Shown here in pieces: positions 1-5,323 of a stretch of DNA of 10,767 nucleotides; position 1 is the first letter of the stretch; each line of letters opens with the position of its first letter. This DNA comes from an uncultured Prevotella sp. (GTDB lineage: Bacteria > Bacteroidota > Bacteroidia > Bacteroidales > Bacteroidaceae): NCBI GenBank assembly GCA_900546605.1, contig URDV01000058.1, forward strand, positions 1-10,767. The letters run 5' to 3'. Made by a program: the position numbers and the translations under genes. Under the pieces are notes generated by a model. It did not search any database. It was given only the letters and a program-made list of their open reading frames with translations, and was not told the origin of the DNA.

Positions 1-48
1 CATATAAGTAGGTATTCAAAATTAGTTGATATGAATGGGTGCAGTATT

Positions 49-120
49 TCGTTCAGAAACGTGGGCTGAAGAGGGAGCGTAGCGGGCTACGCTCCCTCTT
101 CAACCTATGTTTGTGAACGA
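49..120. repeat. long imperfect inverted repeat (hairpin), possible terminator
   Basis: Arms 49-83 and 86-120 are reverse complements with two mismatches (56/113 and 66/103) and two G-U wobbles on the plus strand. The inner 17 bases are perfect (67-83 against 86-102) and GC-rich, so an RNA hairpin with a tight loop is expected. No clear T-run follows on either strand, so this is not a textbook intrinsic terminator. Its right arm overlaps the end of the DraG-like remnant and would lie in that transcript's 3' end. It could be a terminator, a small palindromic repeat, or the scar of the event that truncated the neighbouring gene. Bases 1-48 hold nothing I recognise. Confidence 0.7.
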
Positions 121-388
121 TAGTTTTGCTTTTCAATCCATTCTTTACCCCCCCCCTTCAGAGTAGCATACGACATCGTCATTGACAACACGAAACCATG
201 AACGAATGTATTCCTGATATTCTGCTTTGTTCATGAATAGATTAAAGTCAAGTGCATCTGCAGTTGCAAGCACAGAAAGACCTATTTCAGAGAGCAATGC
301 TTTCTCTGAAATCAAGGATGGATAAAAATTTCTCATAATCGTTTTCCCAAGTCCATGCTGCTAAGTTGCCAATAATTGCGCCAATCAT
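105..388 (-). pseudogene. truncated, frameshifted ADP-ribosylglycohydrolase (DraG)-like gene
   Basis: An ATG at 388 opens MIGAIIGNLAAWTWEND, the N-terminal start typical of ADP-ribosylglycohydrolases (usually M-G-A-I-I-G-D). That frame stops after 35 codons, but the next frame continues at once with coherent sequence (FYPSLISEKALLSEIGLSV). Dropping one T from the TTTTT run (324-328) joins them. A second break is the run of nine G (148-156), where the frame meets TAA. With eight G it would run on as KEWIEKQNYRSQT to a TAG at 105-107. Even after both repairs only about 93 residues remain, against roughly 250-300 in the family, so the domain is cut in its N-terminal third. The family's TDDT metal-binding motif is not visible; SEIG lies near its place. 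The gene follows the 128-aa gene by 20 bp and is probably its operon partner. Both breaks are in homopolymers, so sequencing error is possible for the frameshifts but would not explain the truncation. Confidence 0.62.
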
Positions 389-408
389 ACAAAGTTTCTG
401 TTATAGTG

Positions 409-795
409 CTACTCAAAGTATTTATCGATAAAGTTTATCTGTTCATTATTGAGAACAGCATACTGAACATATCTGCTGATACCTATCGATTCCAGTTCAT
501 TATATCCAAGTCCTTCGCCTTCATACATGGCTGCAACAGGAGTGAACTCAAAACAATCATTATCAGGAACAAACCAACATTTTTCGTCTTGTCTTGGTAC
601 GCTTGTGTTGGTTACTTCTAATTTGTATCTGATTTGATAATGTCCTTTACCTGACATAAAAAGATACACGATGTCACCAACATTAAGTTTCTTGTTAGAT
701 TTGCGCCAATAGAGCTTGCCGTATAAAGCAATACTCTTTGTATGATCAAGATAACTTTCTTTTCCTTTAAGTAATACGTGCTTAATTGTATTCAT
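409..795 (-). CDS. small protein with likely EVE/PUA-like fold
   Basis: The 128-residue product has W30-R-K-S-N followed by VGDIVYLFMS (39-48) and then an IRYKLEV strand (55-61). This tryptophan, 'GDIVY' and beta-strand pattern is typical of EVE/PUA-like domains, which bind modified bases or nucleic acid. That assignment is by pattern only and no function is demonstrated. The C-terminal part (ISRYVQYAVLNNEQINFIDK) looks helical, and there is no signal peptide or membrane segment. I chose the ATG at 795, preceded by AAAAGAAG. An in-frame TTG at 837 lies inside the inserted MITE-like element and is unlikely to be the native start. The gene sits 20 bp upstream of the DraG-like remnant and, ignoring the insertion, about 36 bp downstream of the 57-aa gene. 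Confidence 0.6.
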   Translation of the reverse strand: MNTIKHVLLKGKESYLDHTKSIALYGKLYWRKSNKKLNVGDIVYLFMSGKGHYQIRYKLEVTNTSVPRQDEKCWFVPDNDCFEFTPVAAMYEGEGLGYNELESIGISRYVQYAVLNNEQINFIDKYFE

Positions 796-825
796 ATTCT
801 TCTTTTGAGATTTTGCATTAAGTAT

Positions 826-1049
826 TAGGGTGTTCAATTCTATGTTCTCGTTTTTGATTGTGTTTTAGCAACTTAAAATCTTGAGAATTAGCGAAATGAG
901 TGCAAAATATAAGACGATTTTAACTATCAAAAAATCAGATGTAGATTCGCACAAGATTATGTTTTACTTATCAAATGGTTATCAATGATTTTGATGATTT
1001 GTACATTGTTTTTGATACCCAAAATAGGAACATCAAACTGAACACCCTA
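826..1049. mobile_element. MITE-like non-autonomous element with TIRs and target duplication
   Basis: The ends are inverted copies. The left end TAGGGTGTTCAATTCTATGT and the reverse complement of the right end TAGGGTGTTCAGTTTGATGT continue for 22 bases with 19 matches, the outer 11 identical. The element is flanked by the direct repeat ATTAAGTAT (817-825 and 1050-1058). Because the TIR could also begin one base further out (TTAGGG), the true duplication is 7-9 bp. The 224-bp interior is AT-rich and has no ORF long enough for a transposase, so mobility would depend on an enzyme elsewhere. I cannot name the parent IS family with confidence. The element splits what looks like a compact minus-strand operon and now separates the 57-aa gene from the 128-aa gene. 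Confidence 0.8.
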
Positions 1050-1064
1050 ATTAAGTATCGAATG

Positions 1065-1238
1065 TTATACATCTGAATGATTTTTACTATTATACAGATT
1101 GTAGATAGGCAGAGACTTGAAGAATACAACTTCTTTTTTACTAAGTTTTTTAATGTAATGTTCTGCTTGCTCTCTGTTATCTAAGAGTATATAACAAGCA
1201 ACCTTACCCATAAGGTCAACAGAATCGACTAAATCCAT
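1065..1238 (-). CDS. small hypothetical protein, 57 aa
   Basis: The product (MDLVDSVDLMGKVACYILLD...) is short, charged and mostly helical by eye, with acidic and lysine-rich stretches and no signal or membrane segment. I do not recognise a family. The ATG at 1238 has a purine-rich AGAAAGGGAAA just upstream. A TTG at 1265 would give 66 residues and would start immediately after the TAG of the preceding 49-aa ORF, so either start is possible. The gene ends just outside the MITE-like insertion. It probably belonged to a run of small minus-strand genes continuing into the 128-aa gene. The close packing with another small ORF supports it being real. Confidence 0.5.
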   Translation of the reverse strand: MDLVDSVDLMGKVACYILLDNREQAEHYIKKLSKKEVVFFKSLPIYNLYNSKNHSDV

Positions 1239-1265
1239 AAGAGTTTCCCTTTCTTCTAAATTCAA

Positions 1266-1415
1266 CTATCTTTCTCGTTTTATTATCTGCATCATATTCA
1301 GTAAATATGTATGTTTATCATTTTCATCTTGAATCGATAATAGCCATCTACAAAGACTGGCTGCAGCCTTTAACATTCTTTCGTTGTTGTCTTCATCATA
1401 AGCAAGAAGCATCAT
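1266..1415 (-). CDS. small hypothetical protein, 49 aa
   Basis: The frame reads MMLLAYDEDNNERMLKAAAS and continues to KRER before a TAG at 1266-1268. Amino-acid use is protein-like and predicts two amphipathic helices. A TGA at 1428-1430 closes the frame upstream, so the start must be the GTG at 1419-1421, the ATG at 1415 or the next ATG. GAAAAG lies about 8 bases upstream of the ATG. The stop directly abuts the possible TTG start of the 57-aa gene, which is the best evidence that the two are cotranscribed. I recognise no family. It could also be the C-terminal end of a longer gene broken upstream, since no clear promoter or coding signal is visible in 1430-1518. Confidence 0.42.
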   Translation of the reverse strand: MMLLAYDEDNNERMLKAAASLCRWLLSIQDENDKHTYLLNMMQIIKRER

Positions 1416-1518
1416 TAACACATCTTTTCACATACAATTTGCATGGATCGTATATAGTACACGTTTTTTACATAGTGCATTGTAAATGTCACTAAATAGG
1501 TGTTCAAAGATTATTTAC

Positions 1519-2229
1519 TCAACCTATCATTTTATTTCTTGTTCGCGACTTATTAATGAGTGCAGCACACATTACAGGGTCAGCTTTGCGCTCAGCAGCA
1601 TAAAATTGTGCTAAGAGAGAAAAGAAAGCATCATCACCCGATAGTTTGCCCAAGTTGCGACATCCAGCTTCAATGCTAACAGGCGATCCACACTTCATGC
1701 TATTGGTATCAACTAACGAAAAGTGATAACGACCATCAATTTTATCATATAAAATGTTAGACGACGAAAAGTCGCGATGCAAAAAGCCATCTTCATGTAA
1801 ATGAGCAGCATAGCGAGCAAAATGCTTTATCACCTCTTGCTGTTCTTCATAGGGTTCATTCAGCAACGTTTGCATACTATAGCGATAAGTTGACAATAAA
1901 CTTACAAAGTAAGTAGTAGTATGTACCCACCCATGACGAAAACGCACAAAGGCTATTGATTCAGGACTTTCAAAACCACGTTCGCGTAACAGCAACGGAC
2001 TGAGATAGGCCTGTTTACCCTTCGACTTTTTATACAACATTTGTTGTATTTTACGTCTGAGCGAAGGGGGAGCGAAACGCTTTACACAGAGAGTCAATCC
2101 ATTCACCTGCAAGGTACGTATCACATTTCGGTCCGCGTGTATATCGCGACCTTCACGTTCAAAATGTTCCTCAAGGTGAATCAAGTAGTCACGCAAAGCT
2201 TCATATTTAGGGTTGAGTATGATTTTCAT
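1519..2229 (-). CDS. lipopolysaccharide kinase (Kdo/WaaP)-family protein
   Basis: The 236-residue protein has the fold signature of small protein-kinase-like LPS kinases. A candidate ATP-binding lysine is K50 (LCVKRF). The catalytic loop is LHEDGFLHRDFSSSNILY, with H151-R152-D153 and the metal-binding N158. The DFG position is read as D174-T-N. Proteins of this family phosphorylate inner-core sugars such as Kdo or heptose at the cytoplasmic face of the inner membrane. The exact substrate here is inferred, not shown. The length is normal and the protein lacks a signal peptide or membrane helix. The start is the ATG at 2229, with an untranslated leader of roughly 80-90 bases from a well-matched promoter. 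The gene is divergent from hisG and its stop lies about 100 bp before the small-gene cluster, so it is probably monocistronic. Confidence 0.8.
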   Translation of the reverse strand: MKIILNPKYEALRDYLIHLEEHFEREGRDIHADRNVIRTLQVNGLTLCVKRFAPPSLRRKIQQMLYKKSKGKQAYLSPLLLRERGFESPESIAFVRFRHGWVHTTTYFVSLLSTYRYSMQTLLNEPYEEQQEVIKHFARYAAHLHEDGFLHRDFSSSNILYDKIDGRYHFSLVDTNSMKCGSPVSIEAGCRNLGKLSGDDAFFSLLAQFYAAERKADPVMCAALINKSRTRNKMIG

Positions 2230-2321
2230 GGTACTCTCAATATATAATATAGCCTTGTTTAAGGCAACTCATTAAAATTTGTTTCTGTTCATTAATAGCT
2301 GTATTTGCTATATATAATGTG

Positions 2322-2352
2322 CAAAGATAGTGCAAACCGAGCACAATACAAA
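2322..2352 (-). promoter_or_regulatory. Bacteroidetes-type promoter of the WaaP-like kinase gene
   Basis: On the minus strand TTTG (2349-2352) is followed by exactly 19 bases and then TATCTTTG (2322-2329). This matches the known Bacteroidetes sigma-ABfr consensus of -33 TTTG and -7 TAnnTTTG. The transcription start would fall near 2315, giving a leader of roughly 85 bases before the ATG at 2229. The -33 box overlaps the end of the inverted repeat at 2350-2378, so a DNA-binding regulator there could occlude it. Confidence 0.75.
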
Positions 2353-2378
2353 ATGTAAGGCTGAAAGACTTACATTTT
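2350..2378. repeat. perfect 10-bp inverted repeat, operator or AU-rich terminator
   Basis: AAAATGTAAG (2350-2359) and CTTACATTTT (2369-2378) are perfect inverted copies around a 9-base loop. The site covers the -33 box of the kinase promoter, which suits an operator. On the plus strand the stem ends in a short T-run, which also allows a weak bidirectional terminator. The sequence does not decide between these. Confidence 0.45.
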
Positions 2379-2396
2379 TATTGTCGAGGTGCAGCC

Positions 2397-2404
2397 TATC
2401 TTCG
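2397..2404 (+). promoter_or_regulatory. weak candidate -7 box for the his operon
   Basis: TATCTTCG differs by one base from the TAnnTTTG consensus and from the strong TATCTTTG used by the divergent kinase gene. Only a T-run (2375-2379), not a clear TTTG, lies at -33 distance. If used, hisG would have a leader of about 190 bases. No better match was found in the 2400-2598 stretch, so the his promoter remains uncertain. Confidence 0.22.
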
Positions 2405-2419
2405 CACAACTGACATAAC

Positions 2420-2464
2420 ATGCATTACTCACATTTAAATAATGCACACCCACAAATTGAATAA
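2420..2464 (+). CDS. candidate histidine-bearing leader peptide, 14 aa
   Basis: A short frame upstream of hisG reads M-H-Y-S-H-L-N-N-A-H-P-Q-I-E-stop, with histidines at 2, 5 and 10. Attenuation by a histidine-rich leader peptide is established for his operons in other bacteria, which makes this worth noting. The histidines are scattered rather than consecutive, there is no ribosome binding site, and I see no GC-rich terminator with a T-run before hisG. It could easily be chance. The frame overlaps the inverted pair TGCATTA (2421-2427) and TAATGCA (2440-2446). Confidence 0.2.
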   Translation: MHYSHLNNAHPQIE

Positions 2465-2517
2465 AAGCAAGCAGAATTGGATAAATACAAGCAAAATAAC
2501 TATTTTACACCCACAAA
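2446..2517 (+). repeat. pair of 11-bp direct repeats upstream of hisG
   Basis: ACACCCACAAA occurs at 2446-2456 and again at 2507-2517, a spacing of 61 bases. The stretch between is A-rich and contains two shorter AAGCAAG / CAAGCAAA echoes. The rest of the 2230-2598 intergenic region is AT-rich and shows no tRNA, T-box or recognisable riboswitch. The repeats could be binding sites for a regulator of the his operon, but this is inference. Confidence 0.3.
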
Positions 2518-2598
2518 ACTTGCATATATCAATTAAAATATCGAATATTGCAGTTCATTTAATACAACACAAACACCTAACAACATAAAAAACAGCCT

Positions 2599-3450
2599 AT
2601 GTTACGTATAGCCATACAAGCCAAAGGACGACTTAATGAAGACACCATGCAACTGCTGACAGATGCTGGTATTGATGTAGCACAAAGCAAACGCAAATTA
2701 GTGGCACGTGCCAAAGGTTTCCCCATTGAAGTACTCTACCTGCGTGATGACGACATACCACAAGCCGTACACATGGGTGTAGCCGATGTTGGCATTGTAG
2801 GATTAAACGAGGTAGCTGAACGCAACATGGCCGTTGACGAAATCATGCGTTTAGGTTTTGGAGCATGCCGCATTTCGTTGGCCGTGCCACGTGAAGTAGA
2901 GTATCCTGGTTTGGCATGGTTCAATGGGCGCACAGTGGCCACATCTTATCCCAACGTGTTGCACCACTTCTTCACTGAAAAAGGCATAGAGGCCGACATT
3001 CACGAAATAGCAGGTTCAGTAGAAATTGCACCTGCAGTAGGCATGGCCGATGCCATATTCGACATTGTTTCATCAGGTGGCACACTGGTGCAAAATGGTT
3101 TGCGCGAGGTGGAAGAGGTGTTTTATAGCGAGGCTGCACTTGTAGCGCACCAAGGACTTGATAACGACAAGTTAGCTGAAATTGAAAAGTTAAAGTTTCG
3201 TTTCAAATCTATTGCCAATAGCCGTGGCTACAAATATGTATTGATGAATATACCTTCAGCCTTGGTCGATGAAGCCGTAAAACTATTACCTGCCATGCGC
3301 TCCCCCACCATTTTGCCTTTGGCTGCCAAGGACTGGTGCTCTATGCATGTGGTCATTGCCGAAGACGTGTTATGGGAAAAGGTGGAACAACTCAAACAAC
3401 TTGGCGCTGAAGGCATATTGGTGCTTAACTTAGAAAATATGATTCCGTAG
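2599..3450 (+). CDS. hisG: ATP phosphoribosyltransferase, long form (HisG-L)
   Basis: HisG joins ATP and PRPP to phosphoribosyl-ATP, the first committed and feedback-controlled step of histidine synthesis. The product has 283 residues, the length of the long hexameric form that carries its own C-terminal ACT-like histidine-sensing domain (about 208-283). It therefore needs no HisZ. The PRPP-binding signature runs from E142 to L163 and includes GMADAIFDIVSSGGTL. The N-terminal LRIAIQAKGRL is also typical. The ATG at 2599 starts exactly at the conserved N-terminus, with no purine-rich ribosome binding site, as is common in Bacteroidetes. It is the first gene of the his operon. A G7 run and the octamer repeat array follow the stop directly, separating it from hisD by 379 bases. 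Confidence 0.97.
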   Translation: MLRIAIQAKGRLNEDTMQLLTDAGIDVAQSKRKLVARAKGFPIEVLYLRDDDIPQAVHMGVADVGIVGLNEVAERNMAVDEIMRLGFGACRISLAVPREVEYPGLAWFNGRTVATSYPNVLHHFFTEKGIEADIHEIAGSVEIAPAVGMADAIFDIVSSGGTLVQNGLREVEEVFYSEAALVAHQGLDNDKLAEIEKLKFRFKSIANSRGYKYVLMNIPSALVDEAVKLLPAMRSPTILPLAAKDWCSMHVVIAEDVLWEKVEQLKQLGAEGILVLNLENMIP

Positions 3451-3456
3451 GGGGGG

Positions 3457-3776
3457 AAGTTGAAGATTTAAAGAGTTGAGAAGTTAAAAAGTTGAGCTAT
3501 TTGTCGCATCCTTTTATTAACCCGTTAACCTGTCAACCTGTTAACCCGTTAACCTGTCAACCCGTTAACCCGTCCCCCCGTTAACTTGTTAACCCGTCAA
3601 CCCGTTAACCCGTTAACCTGTTAACCCATCAACCCGTTAACCTGTCAACCCGTTAACCCGTTAACTTGTTAACCCGTCAACCCGTCAACCCGTTAACTTG
3701 TTAACCCATCAACCCGTTAACCTGTTAACCCATCAACCCGTTAACCTGTTAACCCGTCAACCTGTTAACTTGTTAA
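3457..3776. repeat. 8-bp tandem repeat array in the hisG-hisD gap
   Basis: From 3521 to 3776 there are 32 consecutive octamers without a single phase slip, consensus C-Y-Y-R-T-Y-A-A (most often CCCGTTAA). Variants are CCTGTTAA, CCCGTCAA, CCTGTCAA, CTTGTTAA and CCCATCAA. All differences are transitions, except unit 7 (CCCGTCCC). A partial ATTAA precedes it. On the left (3457-3496) five phased octamers of the opposite orientation, such as AAGTTGAA and AAGTTAAA, form a decayed inverted arm. They are separated from the main array by about 20 bases. The array has stop codons in every frame on both strands, so it is not coding. It contains many GTTAAC palindromes. It lies within the transcribed his operon and fills almost the whole gap. 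Confidence 0.97.
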
Positions 3777-3829
3777 CCCTATATGTTCCAACACTATTTG
3801 AGAACCTATTTATTGAGAAACATTAGCTA

Positions 3830-5104
3830 ATGGAAATTATAAACAATCCTCGTCCTGAAGAATGGCCCGCGCTGTGTCAACGCAATGCACCGAGCGATGA
3901 GCAAGTAATTGAAAGCGTACGCCACATCATAGCTGCTGTACGCCACGAAGGTGATGCTGCCTTGCGACGCTTTGCACACGACTTTGACCATGCAGAACTT
4001 ACCCACATTGAACTTTCGGACACAGAACGCGCACAATTAGCAGCACAAACCAGCACCGAGGTGCAGCAAGCCATACACCATGCGTTACGCAACATTCGTG
4101 CCTTTCATCAAGCTCAACTGCCTCATGCCGTTAAGGTTGAAACGCAACCAGGTGTGCACTGTGTGCAACGCGCAGTACCCATTCAGCGTGTAGGATTGTA
4201 CATTCCTGGTGGACGCGCGCCCCTATTCTCAACCGTACTCATGTTAGCTGCGCCTGCCACCATAGCAGGTTGCAAGGACATTGTGCTGTGTACCCCACAA
4301 GGGGCCGATGGCCACATCGCTCCCGAAATAATATATGCGGCCAACGCATGCGGCATACACCACATTTACCGCGTTGGCGGAGCACAAGCCATTGCAGCTA
4401 TGGCTTATGGCACTGAGAGCATACCCTGTGTGGATAAAATTTTTGGTCCTGGCAACCGCTATGTTACGCATGCCAAGCAACAGGTAAGCACTCACACAGC
4501 CATCGACATGCCTGCTGGTCCATCAGAGGTGCTCGTTATGGCCGATCACACCGCCCATGCTGACTATGTGGCTGCCGACATGCTATCACAGGCCGAACAT
4601 GGGCCTGACAGTCAAGCCATATTAGTGTGCAACAATGCCGCCTTTGCCCAAAGCGTGGCCAATGAGGTAGTTCGCCAAACGGCTCTACTGCCTCGACATG
4701 AGTTGGTAGAGCAGTCACTGCGCCATAGTCGTATCATTGTGTTGCCCAATCGTGAACAGATGTTGGCCTTTTCAAATGCCTATGCTCCCGAGCACCTCAT
4801 ACTTTCGGTGGACGATGCATGGCAAATGGCCAATGGCATAACAGCAGCTGGCAGCGTATTCATAGGCAACTATTCGCCCGAGTCGGCAGGCGACTACGCT
4901 TCGGGCACGAACCACACCTTACCCACAAGCAGTTGGGCTCGTTCATATAGTGGTGTAAACATTGACAGCTTTATGCGCAAAATCACCTTTCAAGAACTTA
5001 CGCAGCAAGGACTACAGTCTCTTGCCTCCACCATCATTACCATGGCCGAGGCTGAGGGATTACAAGCGCATGCACAAGCCGTGAGGGTACGCAAGCCGAA
5101 GTAG
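3830..5104 (+). CDS. hisD: histidinol dehydrogenase
   Basis: HisD carries out the last two steps, oxidising L-histidinol through histidinaldehyde to L-histidine with two NAD+, as a zinc-dependent cytosolic homodimer. The product has 424 residues, close to the family norm of about 430. Visible landmarks are the NAD-site region VGLYIPGGRAPLFSTVLM (121-138), GPGNRYVTHAK (206-216), IDMPAGPSEVLV (225-236) and SQAEHGPDSQ (253-262). The expected zinc ligands are Q254, H257, D355 and H414, and the catalytic pair is E321-H322 in YAPEHL. The ATG at 3830 is chosen because the array upstream contains stops in all frames. No ribosome binding site is visible. Repeat loci flank the gene on both sides, so it is not translationally coupled to either neighbour. 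Confidence 0.97.
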   Translation: MEIINNPRPEEWPALCQRNAPSDEQVIESVRHIIAAVRHEGDAALRRFAHDFDHAELTHIELSDTERAQLAAQTSTEVQQAIHHALRNIRAFHQAQLPHAVKVETQPGVHCVQRAVPIQRVGLYIPGGRAPLFSTVLMLAAPATIAGCKDIVLCTPQGADGHIAPEIIYAANACGIHHIYRVGGAQAIAAMAYGTESIPCVDKIFGPGNRYVTHAKQQVSTHTAIDMPAGPSEVLVMADHTAHADYVAADMLSQAEHGPDSQAILVCNNAAFAQSVANEVVRQTALLPRHELVEQSLRHSRIIVLPNREQMLAFSNAYAPEHLILSVDDAWQMANGITAAGSVFIGNYSPESAGDYASGTNHTLPTSSWARSYSGVNIDSFMRKITFQELTQQGLQSLASTIITMAEAEGLQAHAQAVRVRKPK

Positions 5105-5112
5105 TTCTTACG

Positions 5113-5293
5113 GGGTGAAGGGTTAACGGGGTGAAGGGTTAACGGGTTGACGGGTTAACAGGTTAACAGGTAAGTTTGTCAAGCATTTTAACTTCTCACC
5201 ATTCTGACTTTAATATAAGTGATATATAGCATACTTACCCGTTAACCCTTCACCCCGTTAACCCGTTAACCCGTTAACCCGTTAACCCGTTCA
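5113..5293. repeat. palindromic repeat element with octamer arms and unique core, hisD-hisC gap
   Basis: Seven phased octamers in the GGTTAACG orientation (5113-5168) face seven in the opposite CCCGTTAA orientation (5238-5293). They surround a core (about 5169-5237) that begins GGTAAGTTTGTCAAGC and ends GCATACTTAC. The core ends themselves pair (GGTAAG with CTTACC), so the whole 181-base unit can fold into one stem of roughly 60 pairs with a loop of about 57 bases. A variant octamer (GGGTGAAG left, CCCTTCAC right) appears on both arms. The same core recurs near 8813 and 10631, showing that this is a dispersed family and not a one-off hairpin. Confidence 0.95.
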
Positions 5294-5323
5294 CTACTAC
5301 CATCCATTAAGTATACTTCAGCT

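Noticed and set aside
376..621. Plus-strand ORF of 81 codons
   Set aside because: It is antisense to the EVE/PUA-like gene and is its shadow in AT-rich DNA.
796..837. Extended N-terminus of the 128-aa protein from TTG at 837
   Set aside because: The extra 14 codons come partly from the inserted element's terminal repeat and target duplication, so they are not native.
826..1049. Full insertion sequence with transposase
   Set aside because: The 224-bp interior has no substantial ORF in any frame.
1307..1495. Plus-strand ORF of 62 codons
   Set aside because: It is antisense to the better-supported 49-aa minus-strand frame, and its cysteine- and histidine-rich sequence looks random.
1490..1510. 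Second end of the MITE-like element (AATAGGTGTTCAAAG)
   Set aside because: It matches TAGGGTGTTCAA only with a one-base gap, and the similarity stops at once. There is no partner end, so it is probably chance.
2230..2598. T-box or known riboswitch upstream of hisG
   Set aside because: No conserved T-box motif or recognisable aptamer core is present, and there is no clear terminator/antiterminator pair.
3521..3776. CRISPR array
   Set aside because: The repeat unit is only 8 bp with no spacers and no cas gene, so it is a simple tandem repeat.
3521..3776. Telomere-like or integron attC array
   Set aside because: The unit resembles telomeric G-rich repeats superficially, but it is internal to an operon. 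There is no chromosome end, integrase or attC core sites.
3521..3776. Coding repeat peptide
   Set aside because: An 8-bp period rotates through all frames, and TTAA gives a stop in every frame on both strands.
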